A stretch of 64,000 nt of DNA from a virus, in IMG/VR virus record IMGVR_UViG_3300042691_041718, positions 62,001 through 126,000 of that record. One strand, 5' to 3'. Of this stretch, positions 24,110-34,183 are shown piece by piece. Position numbers and translations under genes: made by a program. The notes beneath the pieces were generated by a model that worked only from the letters and a program-made list of their open reading frames with translations, searched no databases and was not told the origin of the DNA. Each line of letters starts with the position of its first letter. The stretch's first letter is position 1.

Positions 24110-25374
24110 TGTTAAGACTTACAAATTTGATTTTAGAAGATAGATTGTTAGATTTTTTACGATTTGCTAACAATAGATTTATAATATCACAGATTATGTC
24201 GAGTGGTGCTATTGGTACTCACTTAAAAGATGAGGGTAATTATATCTCAACCGTAGAAGGTGAGTATGATACTATTTCATATTTACCAAAATCTAAAATG
24301 GATAAAGATGAAAATCCATTTGAGAGTAGAAGTAGAGTTAAAATAAAGATTGGTAGATTTATTAAAAAATTCTATACTGAGTTTTCATTGAGTGAATTTA
24401 AAATTAATGATGCTGAGATTGAAAAATTTGTAAATGCTTATAAATCATATTTTTCAGAAGATGGTAAAAATCTTAAAGTGGTTGAGGGTAAAGATATTCA
24501 AAAGTATTACTTAGAAGATAACTATTACAGAGATAATGGTTATATAAATGGTACTCTTTGGAACTCTTGTATGAGACAAAGTGAAAGAAATTCATTTATG
24601 GAACTCTATACAGTAAATCCAAATATCAAGATGTTGGTTCTTTTTGATGATGAAGAAAAGGTTAAAGCACGTGCTATACTTTGGGAGAGTGAAGTTTTTG
24701 ATGAAAATGGAACAGAATGGAAAGTAATGGATAGAGTTTATTCATTCTTTGATCATCAAGTTGATATCCTTAAAAAATGGGCTGATGAAAATGGTTACAT
24801 TTATAAATGGAGACAGGATGCTAAATCTGAGTTATACTTCCTTGTTGATGGTAAAAAGAAGAGATTAAATCTTTCTATTAAATTGGAAAAATCAAATTTT
24901 GAAACTTATCCTTATTTAGATACATTTAAGTTTTATAATGTTAAAGAAGGAAGATTCTCAAATAATGATTTAAAATACTTTGACTATATTCTAACGTCGA
25001 GTAGAGGTTTCTTACCAGAAGATGAGGATATTAGTGATGATGATATGACATTCACATTTGATAATGATGCTTTTAATTGGAGTGAAATTCCAATTGAAGA
25101 TGAAAATCCAAGACTAGTTCGTGAAGAACCTCGTGAGATTCCAAGACCTCTTCGTGTTACTGAGAGGATTCGTAGAGGAAGAGGTATTTCTTTAGAAGAT
25201 GTAGGTCCATCAGGTGTCAATGGTGTCTCCGGTACATCCGGTACATCCGGTGTCAATGGTGTTGATGGTCTGGTGATAATGGAACTTTTCGATGAAATTG
25301 AATCTTCAAATAGAGAGAATAGAGAGAATGGTAGAATTGAGTTAGATCCTTTAGATCCATTTGATGGTCTATAA
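24109..25374 (+). CDS. Putative virion protein with short collagen-like tail
   Basis: A 421-residue protein of unknown function. The start MLRLTNLILEDRLL contains ILE before Asp, a possible prohead-protease site. The central region has LWNSCMRQSERNSFMELY and KMLVLFDDEEKVKARAILWE, a block that recurs in phage proteins without a known role. An acidic and then Arg/Pro-rich linker leads into a short collagen-like stretch (G-V-N, G-V-S, G-T-S, G-T-S, G-V-N, G-V-D; residues about 369-384) and an acidic end. The collagen codons reuse the same TCCGG bases as the fibre gene at 38598. A strong terminator follows. Confidence 0.65.
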   Translation: MLRLTNLILEDRLLDFLRFANNRFIISQIMSSGAIGTHLKDEGNYISTVEGEYDTISYLPKSKMDKDENPFESRSRVKIKIGRFIKKFYTEFSLSEFKINDAEIEKFVNAYKSYFSEDGKNLKVVEGKDIQKYYLEDNYYRDNGYINGTLWNSCMRQSERNSFMELYTVNPNIKMLVLFDDEEKVKARAILWESEVFDENGTEWKVMDRVYSFFDHQVDILKKWADENGYIYKWRQDAKSELYFLVDGKKKRLNLSIKLEKSNFETYPYLDTFKFYNVKEGRFSNNDLKYFDYILTSSRGFLPEDEDISDDDMTFTFDNDAFNWSEIPIEDENPRLVREEPREIPRPLRVTERIRRGRGISLEDVGPSGVNGVSGTSGTSGVNGVDGLVIMELFDEIESSNRENRENGRIELDPLDPFDGL

Positions 25375-25376
25375 TA

Positions 25377-25404
25377 AAAAAACCAGTCAAATGACTGGTT
25401 TTTT
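25377..25404. terminator. Bidirectional rho-independent terminator
   Basis: The stem AAAAAACCAGTCA/TGACTGGTTTTTT has a two-base loop and lies between the convergent 24109 and PhoH genes. Confidence 0.88.
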
Positions 25405-25407
25405 TAT

Positions 25408-27273
25408 TTAATCTCTTTTATTATTTTTATATTTCTCTTCTTCTTCAAAACGATATTTATCATATCTGTTTGCTATTTCAACTAGGAATTTATTTCTAAC
25501 AATATCTTGATTTTCAAATTCAAACATAAAAAGATCATCCATTCCATTAACCATTTTAATAAAATCTACATAACCAGAATCTCTTCTTCTCACATCATAT
25601 TGTGATGTATCTCCCATCATAACAGCTTTTGAATCATTACCCAAACGAGTAACCCATAACATAAGTTGTTTAATATTTGCATTTTGACAATTATGAACTA
25701 ATATATTTTCAACAAAATAATTATGGTTACCATCAACCTCTATATTATATACAATTTCAGGTTCTGAATTTTGTATATCTACAATATCGACTACTGATAA
25801 ATTTTCATTATATGTTATATTGTATAAATTTCTATCAAAATTACTTTCTAAACTATTATTTAGTTTATATAACATTGAGGGATGTATATATTTAGAAGTC
25901 AAATTAAACATTTTCAATGAGTTTATTTTATTTAGTACTAAAATATTACCTTTAGATGTCTTATAAACACTACCTTCTAATCCAAATTTATTTTTAATTA
26001 TATTTGATAATATTTGGACCTCTGTGAAACTCATTGAATTGGTAGAAAATGTAACACAACCATTTGATTTTGAAACCGATCCATCATCCATATACCATAT
26101 GGATAATGTTCTTAATGTAAACCATCTCTCAATATCATTACTAATTGTTTTTTTCGAGTCTTTATATAGTGAATTATAAAAATTTTCAGATATATTAATT
26201 GATTTAGTTTGAAACCCACATTGTGGTTCACCTGTATATCCAGACTTCAATGAATTTCTATATGATGATATATTTTCAAATATACTTTTTTTAAATTCCA
26301 TATATTCAATTTGTTTTATAGAATGGTTTGTCGAAATTCTATATGATTTTTTTAATTGTTTATTTGGTAATAATGATGAGTCACCCAAGCACATACCTAA
26401 TATTATATCATAAGAGTCATTAGTTAATATAGTTGAATCATTCGTTCCGGTATTCTTATATCTACATATTCTATCACCAATGGTTAAGTTTTTAACCTCT
26501 TCCCATTTAATTTCACCATCTCTGAATACGGAAAATGGATGATTTATTGTTGTTTTTAATGGTTTAACTCTATCTTTAACCGATATTTTAACAATATCTT
26601 TAATTCCATTTTCAAAAACTCCCGTTACTTTTTTATTTTCAACTATTTTTTTATTTTCATCCCAACTGGATACATAAATTTCTTTACCCATTTTGAAATA
26701 ATTAACAATTTCTTTCATTCTAAGGTAATTAAAAGATCCTCTTTTTTTATGGTTTGTAACTACTCTTGAGTCACCAGTAAAACATTCGTCAAGTAACATT
26801 ATACAATTATCATAAGTAGAACCTCTCATGTAAGCAAGTGGCTCAAATTTTATCTCTTCAGTTGAAAAAAGAAAATCCGTATTTTGTTTCCCAATTATTT
26901 TACAAAACGTTGTATAATAAGATTGTTTATAAGGATCAATTTTTTCAGCTATAGTTCCAGGTAAAGAACCTAAATTCTCACCGGATTCTTGAACTGGTTT
27001 AGTAATAATAATTTTTTCAACTTTCTTATCAGCTAATAAAGCTAAAGCTGTATAACAAGTTGTGAATGTTTTACTGGTACCAGCTGGTCCATGAACTACA
27101 CTTAGAATATTATTTCTAATACCCTTATAGAGATCATGTTGTTTAGGAGTTAACTGAACATTTGATTTATTAAATTCATCTTTAGATAATGAATTTTTCT
27201 TTCTTGATGTTTTTCTGTGTTCATAATCTTGAATCCCTTCGTCGATTTCTGATTTTAAATCTCGTTTAGCCAT
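25408..27273 (-). CDS. phoH: PhoH-like ATPase interrupted by an intein
   Basis: A 621-residue reading frame. The PhoH parts are residues 1-163 and 529-621. They include Walker A HGPAGTSKT (61-69), the IITKPVQESGENLGSLPG block typical of PhoH, and Walker B IMLLDE followed after the intein by CQNANIKQL. After splicing, Walker B reads LLDECQN, the canonical LLDEAQN with Cys. The mature protein would be 256 residues, normal for phage PhoH, a RecA/helicase-like ATPase or RNase-linked protein that is common in large phages. The minus-strand promoter resembles the late motif (TAATAATATATA, 18 bases before the ATG). Confidence 0.92.
   Translation of the reverse strand: MAKRDLKSEIDEGIQDYEHRKTSRKKNSLSKDEFNKSNVQLTPKQHDLYKGIRNNILSVVHGPAGTSKTFTTCYTALALLADKKVEKIIITKPVQESGENLGSLPGTIAEKIDPYKQSYYTTFCKIIGKQNTDFLFSTEEIKFEPLAYMRGSTYDNCIMLLDECFTGDSRVVTNHKKRGSFNYLRMKEIVNYFKMGKEIYVSSWDENKKIVENKKVTGVFENGIKDIVKISVKDRVKPLKTTINHPFSVFRDGEIKWEEVKNLTIGDRICRYKNTGTNDSTILTNDSYDIILGMCLGDSSLLPNKQLKKSYRISTNHSIKQIEYMEFKKSIFENISSYRNSLKSGYTGEPQCGFQTKSINISENFYNSLYKDSKKTISNDIERWFTLRTLSIWYMDDGSVSKSNGCVTFSTNSMSFTEVQILSNIIKNKFGLEGSVYKTSKGNILVLNKINSLKMFNLTSKYIHPSMLYKLNNSLESNFDRNLYNITYNENLSVVDIVDIQNSEPEIVYNIEVDGNHNYFVENILVHNCQNANIKQLMLWVTRLGNDSKAVMMGDTSQYDVRRRDSGYVDFIKMVNGMDDLFMFEFENQDIVRNKFLVEIANRYDKYRFEEEEKYKNNKRD
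25690..26784 (-). mobile_element. Intein in PhoH with LAGLIDADG endonuclease
   Basis: This 365-residue insert (protein residues 164-528) begins CFTGDSRV and ends NYFVENILVHN with Cys as the next residue. These are the Cys1, the His-Asn end and Cys+1 of a splicing-competent intein. Block B is TTINHPFSV. The centre has two LAGLIDADG helices, ILGMCLGDSS and SIWYMDDGSV. The insertion site is directly behind the Walker B Asp-Glu, a conserved site where a homing element cannot be lost imprecisely. All splice-junction residues are present. Confidence 0.93.
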
Positions 27274-27291
27274 TTGTAAAATAGTTTTTTG

Positions 27292-27303
27292 TATATATTA
27301 TTA
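27292..27303 (-). promoter_or_regulatory. Late-like promoter motif, variant
   Basis: TAATAATATATA on the minus strand, 18 bases before the PhoH ATG. Confidence 0.35.
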
Positions 27304-27344
27304 CTCCCTATTTACCCATTATAAATTTAGAGGACTTAAAAGTT

Positions 27345-27355
27345 TTTAATATATA
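27345..27355 (+). promoter_or_regulatory. Late-type promoter motif TTTAATATATA
   Basis: A perfect copy 19 bases before the ATG at 27375. It is the likely promoter of the first large tail gene. Confidence 0.6.
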
Positions 27356-27374
27356 ATAAAAATATTTTTTTGAT

Positions 27375-27590
27375 ATGAAAACAAAAGATGATTTAATTTA
27401 TGATTTGATTTTTTCAGATGAAACAATCTATATAATAAATTTATCTGAATATGTAAGTGATATTTATAGTTATGAAGATTTTGTTGATGATGTTAAATTG
27501 GTTATGAAAAAATCGAAAGTAACTATCATAAAAAGTATAATAAAGGTAGATAGTAAGACTGCTACTTGGGAATTAAAAGTAAAAAAGTAA
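27375..27590 (+). CDS. Small hypothetical protein at head of tail-gene unit
   Basis: A 71-residue protein, MKTKDDLIYDLIFSDETIY onward, alpha/beta in pattern, ending in a Lys-rich strand. It lies one base ahead of the 2047-residue structural gene and shares its late promoter. It could be a chaperone or small tail component, but nothing in the sequence decides this. Confidence 0.6.
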   Translation: MKTKDDLIYDLIFSDETIYIINLSEYVSDIYSYEDFVDDVKLVMKKSKVTIIKSIIKVDSKTATWELKVKK

Positions 27591-27591
27591 T

Positions 27592-30500
27592 ATGTGGAAA
27601 TACAATAGTGATTATGGTAAATGGTTTACAAAAACAGATTCTTTATTAAAAGAAGATTTTGATTTTTATAAACAAGAGTTGGTTGCTACTAGGTTTTATT
27701 CAAAAGCCCTAAGTGGTTCAGCTTATGTTGCGATTGATGATGTGAATAATTTATATGATGTTATTAATGCTTGGAAACCAAGAAACTGGTTTGTTAGTAC
27801 ATTAAGTTCTAATTTTGCTTATACACCACAACCGACAAAATTTCCAACTCCAATTGATACAAACTCTCAATATGATTTTTACACAAAAAACTTAAAAGAA
27901 TATAGTCTTACTTTAAAAAATCTTTTTACACCGGAAAGGTTGATGAAAGATATTTTAGCTAATTATATTCAAGTTGATGTAGCTACTACACAACAAATTG
28001 ATTTAACATTAGAGTTGGATAACTATTATATAGATGATATTAAGTTAAAAGATGGCCACAAAGTTTTAGTTAAAGACCAAGTAACATTTGAGATATTAGA
28101 TATATCTGTTAATCCAGATGAATATTTTAAAGGACCTTACACAATAGTTAATGAGGAAGGTTTAGATATAGAATATCAATATTATAGTAATGAGAACGGC
28201 TTATATGAATTTAGGAATAGAAAATTAGTTAAGTTAAATGACTTGGATGACTATGAAAAATGTTCTAGATTAAGCGTTTATGTTAAAATGGGTACAACAA
28301 ATCAAAATAAACAGTTTAGTGTTAGAAGATTATTAAACGGGTTTTATCCAACATCATTCAGAAATGAGCCAATGGAATTCGTTGAAAAACATAATTGGTT
28401 ATTAAGAAACAGAGTAGATTATAATAACTTATTTGAAACTAACTATTATGATATTTTTAGACATGGCACTCAATCTATTTATATAAGTGGTGTAACTTAC
28501 AGTATACCGGAAAGAACAATTGCAGTTGGTGAATTTGGTACAATAGTTAATACTCAAGATGGTTATTCAAATATAATACCTTGTAAATATAAAGATAATT
28601 TAAGAAGTATAACAAGTACTGAAAACTATTACTGGATTTGTGGTGATAATACAACTTTATTAAGAATAGGTAAACATGATTTCGAAATAAAAAATATAAA
28701 ATTAGATACCTATACAAATTTAAGATCAATATCATTTGTTAATAATTTGAGAGGTGTTATCGTAGGTGATTACAATACTATTTATATAACTAATGATGGT
28801 GGTGAAAAATGGCAGTTATTAGATTTTACAAGTTTTAGAGAATACAATTATAATAAGGTTATTTTTGTGACTGATACTAAATTTTATATTGGTGGTAAGA
28901 GTGGTGTATTTTTAGAAATCTCAGAAGATATAAATGGTTGGAGTGCTAGGAAGAGAAGAGTATCTAGACAAATAGATGATGAAGATGAGTATGTTTTAGT
29001 AGATCACATAAATGATTTATGGAAAACATCAATAAGTGGTTGGGGATTAAGTTACTCATACTATACACAATCAATTTCATCACCAAAGGATTTAGTTTTT
29101 ATGGCTGTTGATGGTGGTAAAATAATTGCATATAATGAGAATAATTTTATAGATAGTGACTTTATATATTTTGATTTTGATAAAAATTATGGTGATATAA
29201 AAAATATTACACAACAAAAAGGTACTAATAATTTCTTTTTTAGTAATGATGATGGTATCTATAAATTTGATATTAGTGATTTTAAATACTATGGTGTTGG
29301 TAATACATATTCAAATACAATAATATCAGCAACAGCACCTTCGAAAATATCAAGTTTATACGCAAATAGTTTATATGATTATAGAGGTGAATATTTGTTA
29401 ATAAGTGGAAATTATACTCTTGTTAAATCATCTACACATTCATCATCATATGATTTTGTTGATTTAGACTCGACTTTTTTCTCAAAATTAAAATCAAAGC
29501 TATTATTTATAGATTATGATATGGGTAGTAAATTAAATTTCTTTACTGATGAAGGAAATTATAGATTACCAAATTCAACAATTATAAAACAAAATGTTTT
29601 TTCGGAAAGTACAGAATTAACATTTAATAATTTAGTTTATGGAGCTACTGCCCCAAGTTTCATGACGCAGTCGGAAGTAACTTGGTATGACTATTGGTGT
29701 GATAGAGAAAAGACATTTGAGTATTACTCTGTTAATCCTCTTTCTAACTCATCAAAAGTTTTAATATCAAAAACATTTTCAGGAACTACTCAATTTACGG
29801 TGGCTACTGTCAGTTTTGTGAATACAAACACAGTTGATTTGTTAAAATTAGCACCATCATTTAATTATACTGGTACACAAAGTTCTAGATATAAACACAT
29901 CGGTGCTTCTATATCATCAGTAGGTGGATCTAATTTCACACTATATTTAAAAGATTACTTGATGGTTTTAGGTGTTACAAATAGTACATCAGCAGTTAGT
30001 AATAATAAATCTTTTGATGTTGATTTAGGTGATGTTTTAAGAATTGAATCTGGTGTTGTTGAAGGAAATTTCATAGTTAATAGAATTGAAAATTTCACCA
30101 ATAGTAATAAGTATATTTACATGTTTTCGGATTTTAGTGGAGATATAATAAAAAATCTAAAAACATCAACATCATCTATTGTATTAAAGAATTTAAATAA
30201 ATTTTATAACTCAGATGACTTAATCACTAATTTTAATTCACATCCGCTTGGAATAGGATATAAAATGAGTGATTATGGAGATGGTTACTTAAAAATTGAT
30301 CCTAAATTTAATAACTACACATCTTATTATAATTTAGCAACAGAAATTCATGTAAATTCTGATAATGATTATTTAGAATTTAACTCATCAGACTTTTTAT
30401 ATTATGGTATTCCAGATGGAACAAGCTCTGTCCCACAAACACTTAATTGTAATTCAAATGTTTATCCAACTGAGATTAGAGTTAATTTCAACTTATATCA

Positions 30501-33500
30501 TTTAAGACCATCTGATTTGAAAATAAACCTAATTGGTCCAAGTGGTGAAATATTAAATGTTATGAATGGAGCATCACAATCAATTAGTGGTTTCACATTT
30601 AGTAACACAACATTTACAACTAAATCAACAGCTGGTACATTAGGAACTTTTTCATCTCCTTATACGGATGTAATTAAAATGAATATGGGTTTAAGTGCTG
30701 GTTCTTATTCTTATGTTAGTACAACAGTTGATTTTAATGATTTGTTAATAGAAGGTAATGCAAAGGGTGATTGGAAATTAGTAATAGAGGATAGTGTATC
30801 AAGTTATATTGGTTATTTGAAAAATTGGTCTATTTTATTCAAAGGAGAGATAAAAGAACCGTTAATTTATACGGATGGTTTCTTAAAATTTGGATACACA
30901 CCAAGATATAATCTACTTGATTATATGACTAGTATAAATAAAACAAATTATGTTAACCCAACATTCTACGCAACAAAAGAGTATTTAACAATGCCTATCT
31001 ATAATGATTTAGAGTTTGGTAGTTTAACAGCATCTAATGTTTATTTGGATTCAGCTGGATTGACAGCATCTGAGGGTAATTATAGTTATAAAGATAATAA
31101 GATATATTTTGGTGATAATTTGAAGTTAGAGTGGGAAAGTATTTTTATTAATACATTTATTGACTTAACAATCTATCAACCATTAGCAAATTTATCAACA
31201 GGTGGAACTTTCTCTTCTGAAAGATTATTAGTTACAAATAAGTATTATGATTCAATCAAATCTGGATACGTTATAGAGTTTCATAGAAATGTTAATTTCG
31301 AATTAAATACTGCTATAGGTGGATCAAAATTAAACATTACATCTAGAAGAACTTTAGAGCAAATAAGTGATGATTTACAAGAATTGAATAATATTCAAAG
31401 AAGACTTAGTAAACAAACTGAAATACATAGTGGCCAAACATATGATAATTATGAAAGAGAACTTAATTTTAAGATATCAACAGATTCATATGCAAAAATA
31501 TTACTTTCTGATGTTGATACATATCAAAACTTAACTGGTTTAATTTACACGGATTATAAGAATGAGTTGGCTATGAATTTAACTAGAATGGAAAAAGATT
31601 ATAAAATCTCCATTAATAATACAGCTAATGTGAATGGTAAACTTTATGTTCGTTGTAACGAAAAACATGAATTGGGAAATGGTGATGGTGTTATTTTAGA
31701 GTTTATTGGTGGTACATATTCATCTGAATATTTAAATCAACAATATTTTGGTTATCATATAGTTACACAAGTTTATAATGAATATGATTTCTTAACAGAA
31801 GTTGATTACGGACAAAATGTTTACTTAGGTAATGATATAGGTTATGTTAAATATGTCAAAAAAGATCCTTTCTTTAATTATGAGCCTGTTGATTTAATTG
31901 ATGTTTCTTTAAATAAAAGAGCTAAACAATCTATTCAATTAGATACCGATAATACAAAAATTGAAGGATCTACTTATAGCTTAGTTAATGTTGATTACAA
32001 TAGATATAGATTTAGATTAGTTGATAATCTAACATTTGATGATCTACATACTAAATATCCTTGGGTATTAGAGGCTGAAATCTCAGATGCTTTAATTGGT
32101 GAAGATGAGAATGGTATAGTTTGGTACAAAGGTATTTGGGAGTTTGGTAGATGGTTTGGTGGTACTTGGTATTCTGGTCAATGGAGATATGGAGATTGGT
32201 ATGAAGGTAACTGGTATTCAAGAAATGTAAGAGACTTAAAACTTTCTGTTAAAGTTGATGAAGTTGATGATTTCACAAAATCTGTTTGGTTTACAGGTAG
32301 ATGGTATGATGGAACTTGGAATGATGGTACTTGGAGAGCAGGTAGATGGTATGATGGAACTTGGAATAAAGGTTCTTGGTATAATGGTATCTGGAATGAT
32401 GGAACTTGGAATAATGGTAGTTTCATTGGTGGTATATGGGTTGAAGGTACTTGGAATTCAGGTAATTTTAATACTGATAATGAACCAGCTTATTGGATCG
32501 ATGGCGATTGGTATGGTGGTGACTTTGAAAATGGTATCTGGTATAATGGTATATTTGAGCAAAGAAATGGATTATCTAGATTTGGTACAAATGCTTATAA
32601 CAGTAGAACAGCTACTTGGAATGGTGGTACTTTTAAAGGTGGTAGTTTCTATTCAAACTTAAAATTATTATCAAATGCTTCGGAAACAAACAAGTATTCA
32701 ATATGGAAAACTGGTAAGTTTTTAAATGGTGATTGGTATGGTGGAATTGCATATAATATGGAGTTTACATCAGGTGTTTGGCATGGTGGTATACTAGAAG
32801 ATATTGAAATTATAGGACTAAATGAAACTAATAACTCATTTATATTAAATGGTATATTTAGATTTAATATAGGAGATGTTATCTACGTTACAGATAAATT
32901 TAACAACTCTGGTTTAAGTACATATGGAAGTCTTAGTGAACCAAAAAAATATACAATTTTAAGATGTGTATTAGATGAGGTTAATAAAATTACGGAGATT
33001 TATATTGATTATAATATATCATTAAGTGATTATATTGGTATTTTCAAATCTGATGTTAAAGATGGTACAATGGTTAATAGCATCTATGGTAATTCAAGTA
33101 TATCTACTGGTTACTCTGGTTCTATTGTAGAATATTTCTACACGGATGAAATTGAGGATAAAATAAATAATGTTAGAGTTAAAATAAATTTAGAAACTAA
33201 TCCAGGTTTAACACAGTCTTTATCATATCTAATGATAAATCTTAAAGCTCCTAATGGTAATGTTATAAATGTTAAAAAGTTGGGTGTTGGTGATACCGAT
33301 ATTTATTTGAAAAATACTGTATTTACTGGTACTCAATCAACTGAATTTTCTTTAGGATCACCTCTTTATGATGGAGTTTATGAATTTTCAGGGGCTACTG
33401 GAGCTACCGGAGTTGGAGATTATTTGGTAACAACCAATAACGTTGAAGATTTATTTAAAAATACAACAAAGGGTTATTGGGAAGTCTTTATAAAATCATT

Positions 33501-33735
33501 TGATGGTTTAGATGTTAAAGTTAATGATCTAAGATTAGAATTCTGTTACTCTGATAAAATTGGTGCTCAATTAAACAATCCGATAACAAACGGATTTGAT
33601 ACTGGTTTAAGAATTGTTAGTAAGTTTACAAATGCTAATTGGAAATCCGGAATTTGGACAAATGGTATTTATGAAAGCGGTTTATATGAGACTGGTATTT
33701 GGTATGATGGTATATTTAAAGGAACTTGGGGATAA
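27592..33735 (+). CDS. Giant tail/baseplate protein with propeller, P-domain and W-x-x-G repeats
   Basis: A 2047-residue virion protein. Near residues 300-450 are propeller-like units (TIAVGEFGTIVNTQDG, then VIVGDYNTIYITNDGGEKW) like the YCF48/BNR type. Residues about 943-1090 form a P-domain-like jelly roll with DLKINLIGPSGE, GDWKLVIED and GYLKNWSILF. A second copy is at about 1853-1986. Residues about 1510-1650 hold tandem W-x-x-G-x repeats (GRWYDGTWNDGTWRAG), and the last 30 residues return to this repeat. The Trp/Gly ladder probably folds as a beta solenoid. The neighbours are other structural genes. A tail, baseplate or adhesin role is inferred from size and modules. Confidence 0.8.
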   Translation: MWKYNSDYGKWFTKTDSLLKEDFDFYKQELVATRFYSKALSGSAYVAIDDVNNLYDVINAWKPRNWFVSTLSSNFAYTPQPTKFPTPIDTNSQYDFYTKNLKEYSLTLKNLFTPERLMKDILANYIQVDVATTQQIDLTLELDNYYIDDIKLKDGHKVLVKDQVTFEILDISVNPDEYFKGPYTIVNEEGLDIEYQYYSNENGLYEFRNRKLVKLNDLDDYEKCSRLSVYVKMGTTNQNKQFSVRRLLNGFYPTSFRNEPMEFVEKHNWLLRNRVDYNNLFETNYYDIFRHGTQSIYISGVTYSIPERTIAVGEFGTIVNTQDGYSNIIPCKYKDNLRSITSTENYYWICGDNTTLLRIGKHDFEIKNIKLDTYTNLRSISFVNNLRGVIVGDYNTIYITNDGGEKWQLLDFTSFREYNYNKVIFVTDTKFYIGGKSGVFLEISEDINGWSARKRRVSRQIDDEDEYVLVDHINDLWKTSISGWGLSYSYYTQSISSPKDLVFMAVDGGKIIAYNENNFIDSDFIYFDFDKNYGDIKNITQQKGTNNFFFSNDDGIYKFDISDFKYYGVGNTYSNTIISATAPSKISSLYANSLYDYRGEYLLISGNYTLVKSSTHSSSYDFVDLDSTFFSKLKSKLLFIDYDMGSKLNFFTDEGNYRLPNSTIIKQNVFSESTELTFNNLVYGATAPSFMTQSEVTWYDYWCDREKTFEYYSVNPLSNSSKVLISKTFSGTTQFTVATVSFVNTNTVDLLKLAPSFNYTGTQSSRYKHIGASISSVGGSNFTLYLKDYLMVLGVTNSTSAVSNNKSFDVDLGDVLRIESGVVEGNFIVNRIENFTNSNKYIYMFSDFSGDIIKNLKTSTSSIVLKNLNKFYNSDDLITNFNSHPLGIGYKMSDYGDGYLKIDPKFNNYTSYYNLATEIHVNSDNDYLEFNSSDFLYYGIPDGTSSVPQTLNCNSNVYPTEIRVNFNLYHLRPSDLKINLIGPSGEILNVMNGASQSISGFTFSNTTFTTKSTAGTLGTFSSPYTDVIKMNMGLSAGSYSYVSTTVDFNDLLIEGNAKGDWKLVIEDSVSSYIGYLKNWSILFKGEIKEPLIYTDGFLKFGYTPRYNLLDYMTSINKTNYVNPTFYATKEYLTMPIYNDLEFGSLTASNVYLDSAGLTASEGNYSYKDNKIYFGDNLKLEWESIFINTFIDLTIYQPLANLSTGGTFSSERLLVTNKYYDSIKSGYVIEFHRNVNFELNTAIGGSKLNITSRRTLEQISDDLQELNNIQRRLSKQTEIHSGQTYDNYERELNFKISTDSYAKILLSDVDTYQNLTGLIYTDYKNELAMNLTRMEKDYKISINNTANVNGKLYVRCNEKHELGNGDGVILEFIGGTYSSEYLNQQYFGYHIVTQVYNEYDFLTEVDYGQNVYLGNDIGYVKYVKKDPFFNYEPVDLIDVSLNKRAKQSIQLDTDNTKIEGSTYSLVNVDYNRYRFRLVDNLTFDDLHTKYPWVLEAEISDALIGEDENGIVWYKGIWEFGRWFGGTWYSGQWRYGDWYEGNWYSRNVRDLKLSVKVDEVDDFTKSVWFTGRWYDGTWNDGTWRAGRWYDGTWNKGSWYNGIWNDGTWNNGSFIGGIWVEGTWNSGNFNTDNEPAYWIDGDWYGGDFENGIWYNGIFEQRNGLSRFGTNAYNSRTATWNGGTFKGGSFYSNLKLLSNASETNKYSIWKTGKFLNGDWYGGIAYNMEFTSGVWHGGILEDIEIIGLNETNNSFILNGIFRFNIGDVIYVTDKFNNSGLSTYGSLSEPKKYTILRCVLDEVNKITEIYIDYNISLSDYIGIFKSDVKDGTMVNSIYGNSSISTGYSGSIVEYFYTDEIEDKINNVRVKINLETNPGLTQSLSYLMINLKAPNGNVINVKKLGVGDTDIYLKNTVFTGTQSTEFSLGSPLYDGVYEFSGATGATGVGDYLVTTNNVEDLFKNTTKGYWEVFIKSFDGLDVKVNDLRLEFCYSDKIGAQLNNPITNGFDTGLRIVSKFTNANWKSGIWTNGIYESGLYETGIWYDGIFKGTWG
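32120..32560 (+). repeat. Coding W-x-x-G-x repeat array
   Basis: A tandem run of roughly 15-base units (TGGTATGATGGAACT, TGGAATGATGGTACT and similar) encodes W-Y/N-D/N-G-T/I. Related arrays occur in the 42925 gene and, shorter, in the 48416 gene. Long open frames on both strands here are by-products of the repeat. Confidence 0.75.
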
Positions 33736-33750
33736 ATCATTTTTTAAAAA

Positions 33751-33759
33751 TAATATATA
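33751..33759 (+). promoter_or_regulatory. Late-type promoter motif (TAATATATA)
   Basis: 4 bases before the ATG at 33764. Confidence 0.45.
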
Positions 33760-33763
33760 ATTT

Positions 33764-34183
33764 ATGATTAAGAGATATAAACAATTTATTACAGAAGCGA
33801 ATGAGTCTAACACTGAAATTTCTCAGGAGATTAAAGACAATTTAAAGGAAATGATTGAAAAAACTATTGAGAAAAGTGGTGGTGATTTCAATTCATTTGT
33901 TGAAAAATTTATCAAAGAACCAGAAAATACTAAAATTGAAGGTTTGATAAACGATAGTGATATATTTGATTTTTATCTTAAATGGCGAAACGATGTAGAT
34001 CCAATTCTAAATGATATTAAATTCTATGATCAATCTCCTACTAAAATTGGTAAGTTAGGTTTATATGAGTATGTCGTAGCTGGAACTCAAAGAGCGATAG
34101 AAGAAGTTGTTAAAGGATTAACTGGTAGTGAAGGTAATCAAGCTCAAGAGGTAAATTCTCAAGCTCAGTCACCAGAAGCTTAA
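33764..34183 (+). CDS. Small virion/prohead protein with T4-CTS-like N-terminus
   Basis: A 139-residue protein. Its start, MIKRYKQFITEANE, closely parallels the capsid-targeting peptide of T4 internal protein III (MKTYQEFIAEA), including a possible I-T-E cut before Ala. The body is helical and acidic (EIKDNLKEMIEKTIEKSGGD) and the end is low complexity (Gln, Ala, Ser, Glu). This fits an internal head protein or a core component removed or trimmed in maturation. A late motif lies 4 bases before the ATG. Its stop overlaps the convergent ATPase gene by 3 bases. Confidence 0.7.
   Translation: MIKRYKQFITEANESNTEISQEIKDNLKEMIEKTIEKSGGDFNSFVEKFIKEPENTKIEGLINDSDIFDFYLKWRNDVDPILNDIKFYDQSPTKIGKLGLYEYVVAGTQRAIEEVVKGLTGSEGNQAQEVNSQAQSPEA

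Noticed and set aside
32178-32662. Long open frames on the other frames of the W-x-x-G region
   Set aside because: They arise from the 15-base coding repeat and give Leu/Met/Val-only or Pro/Leu-only proteins.
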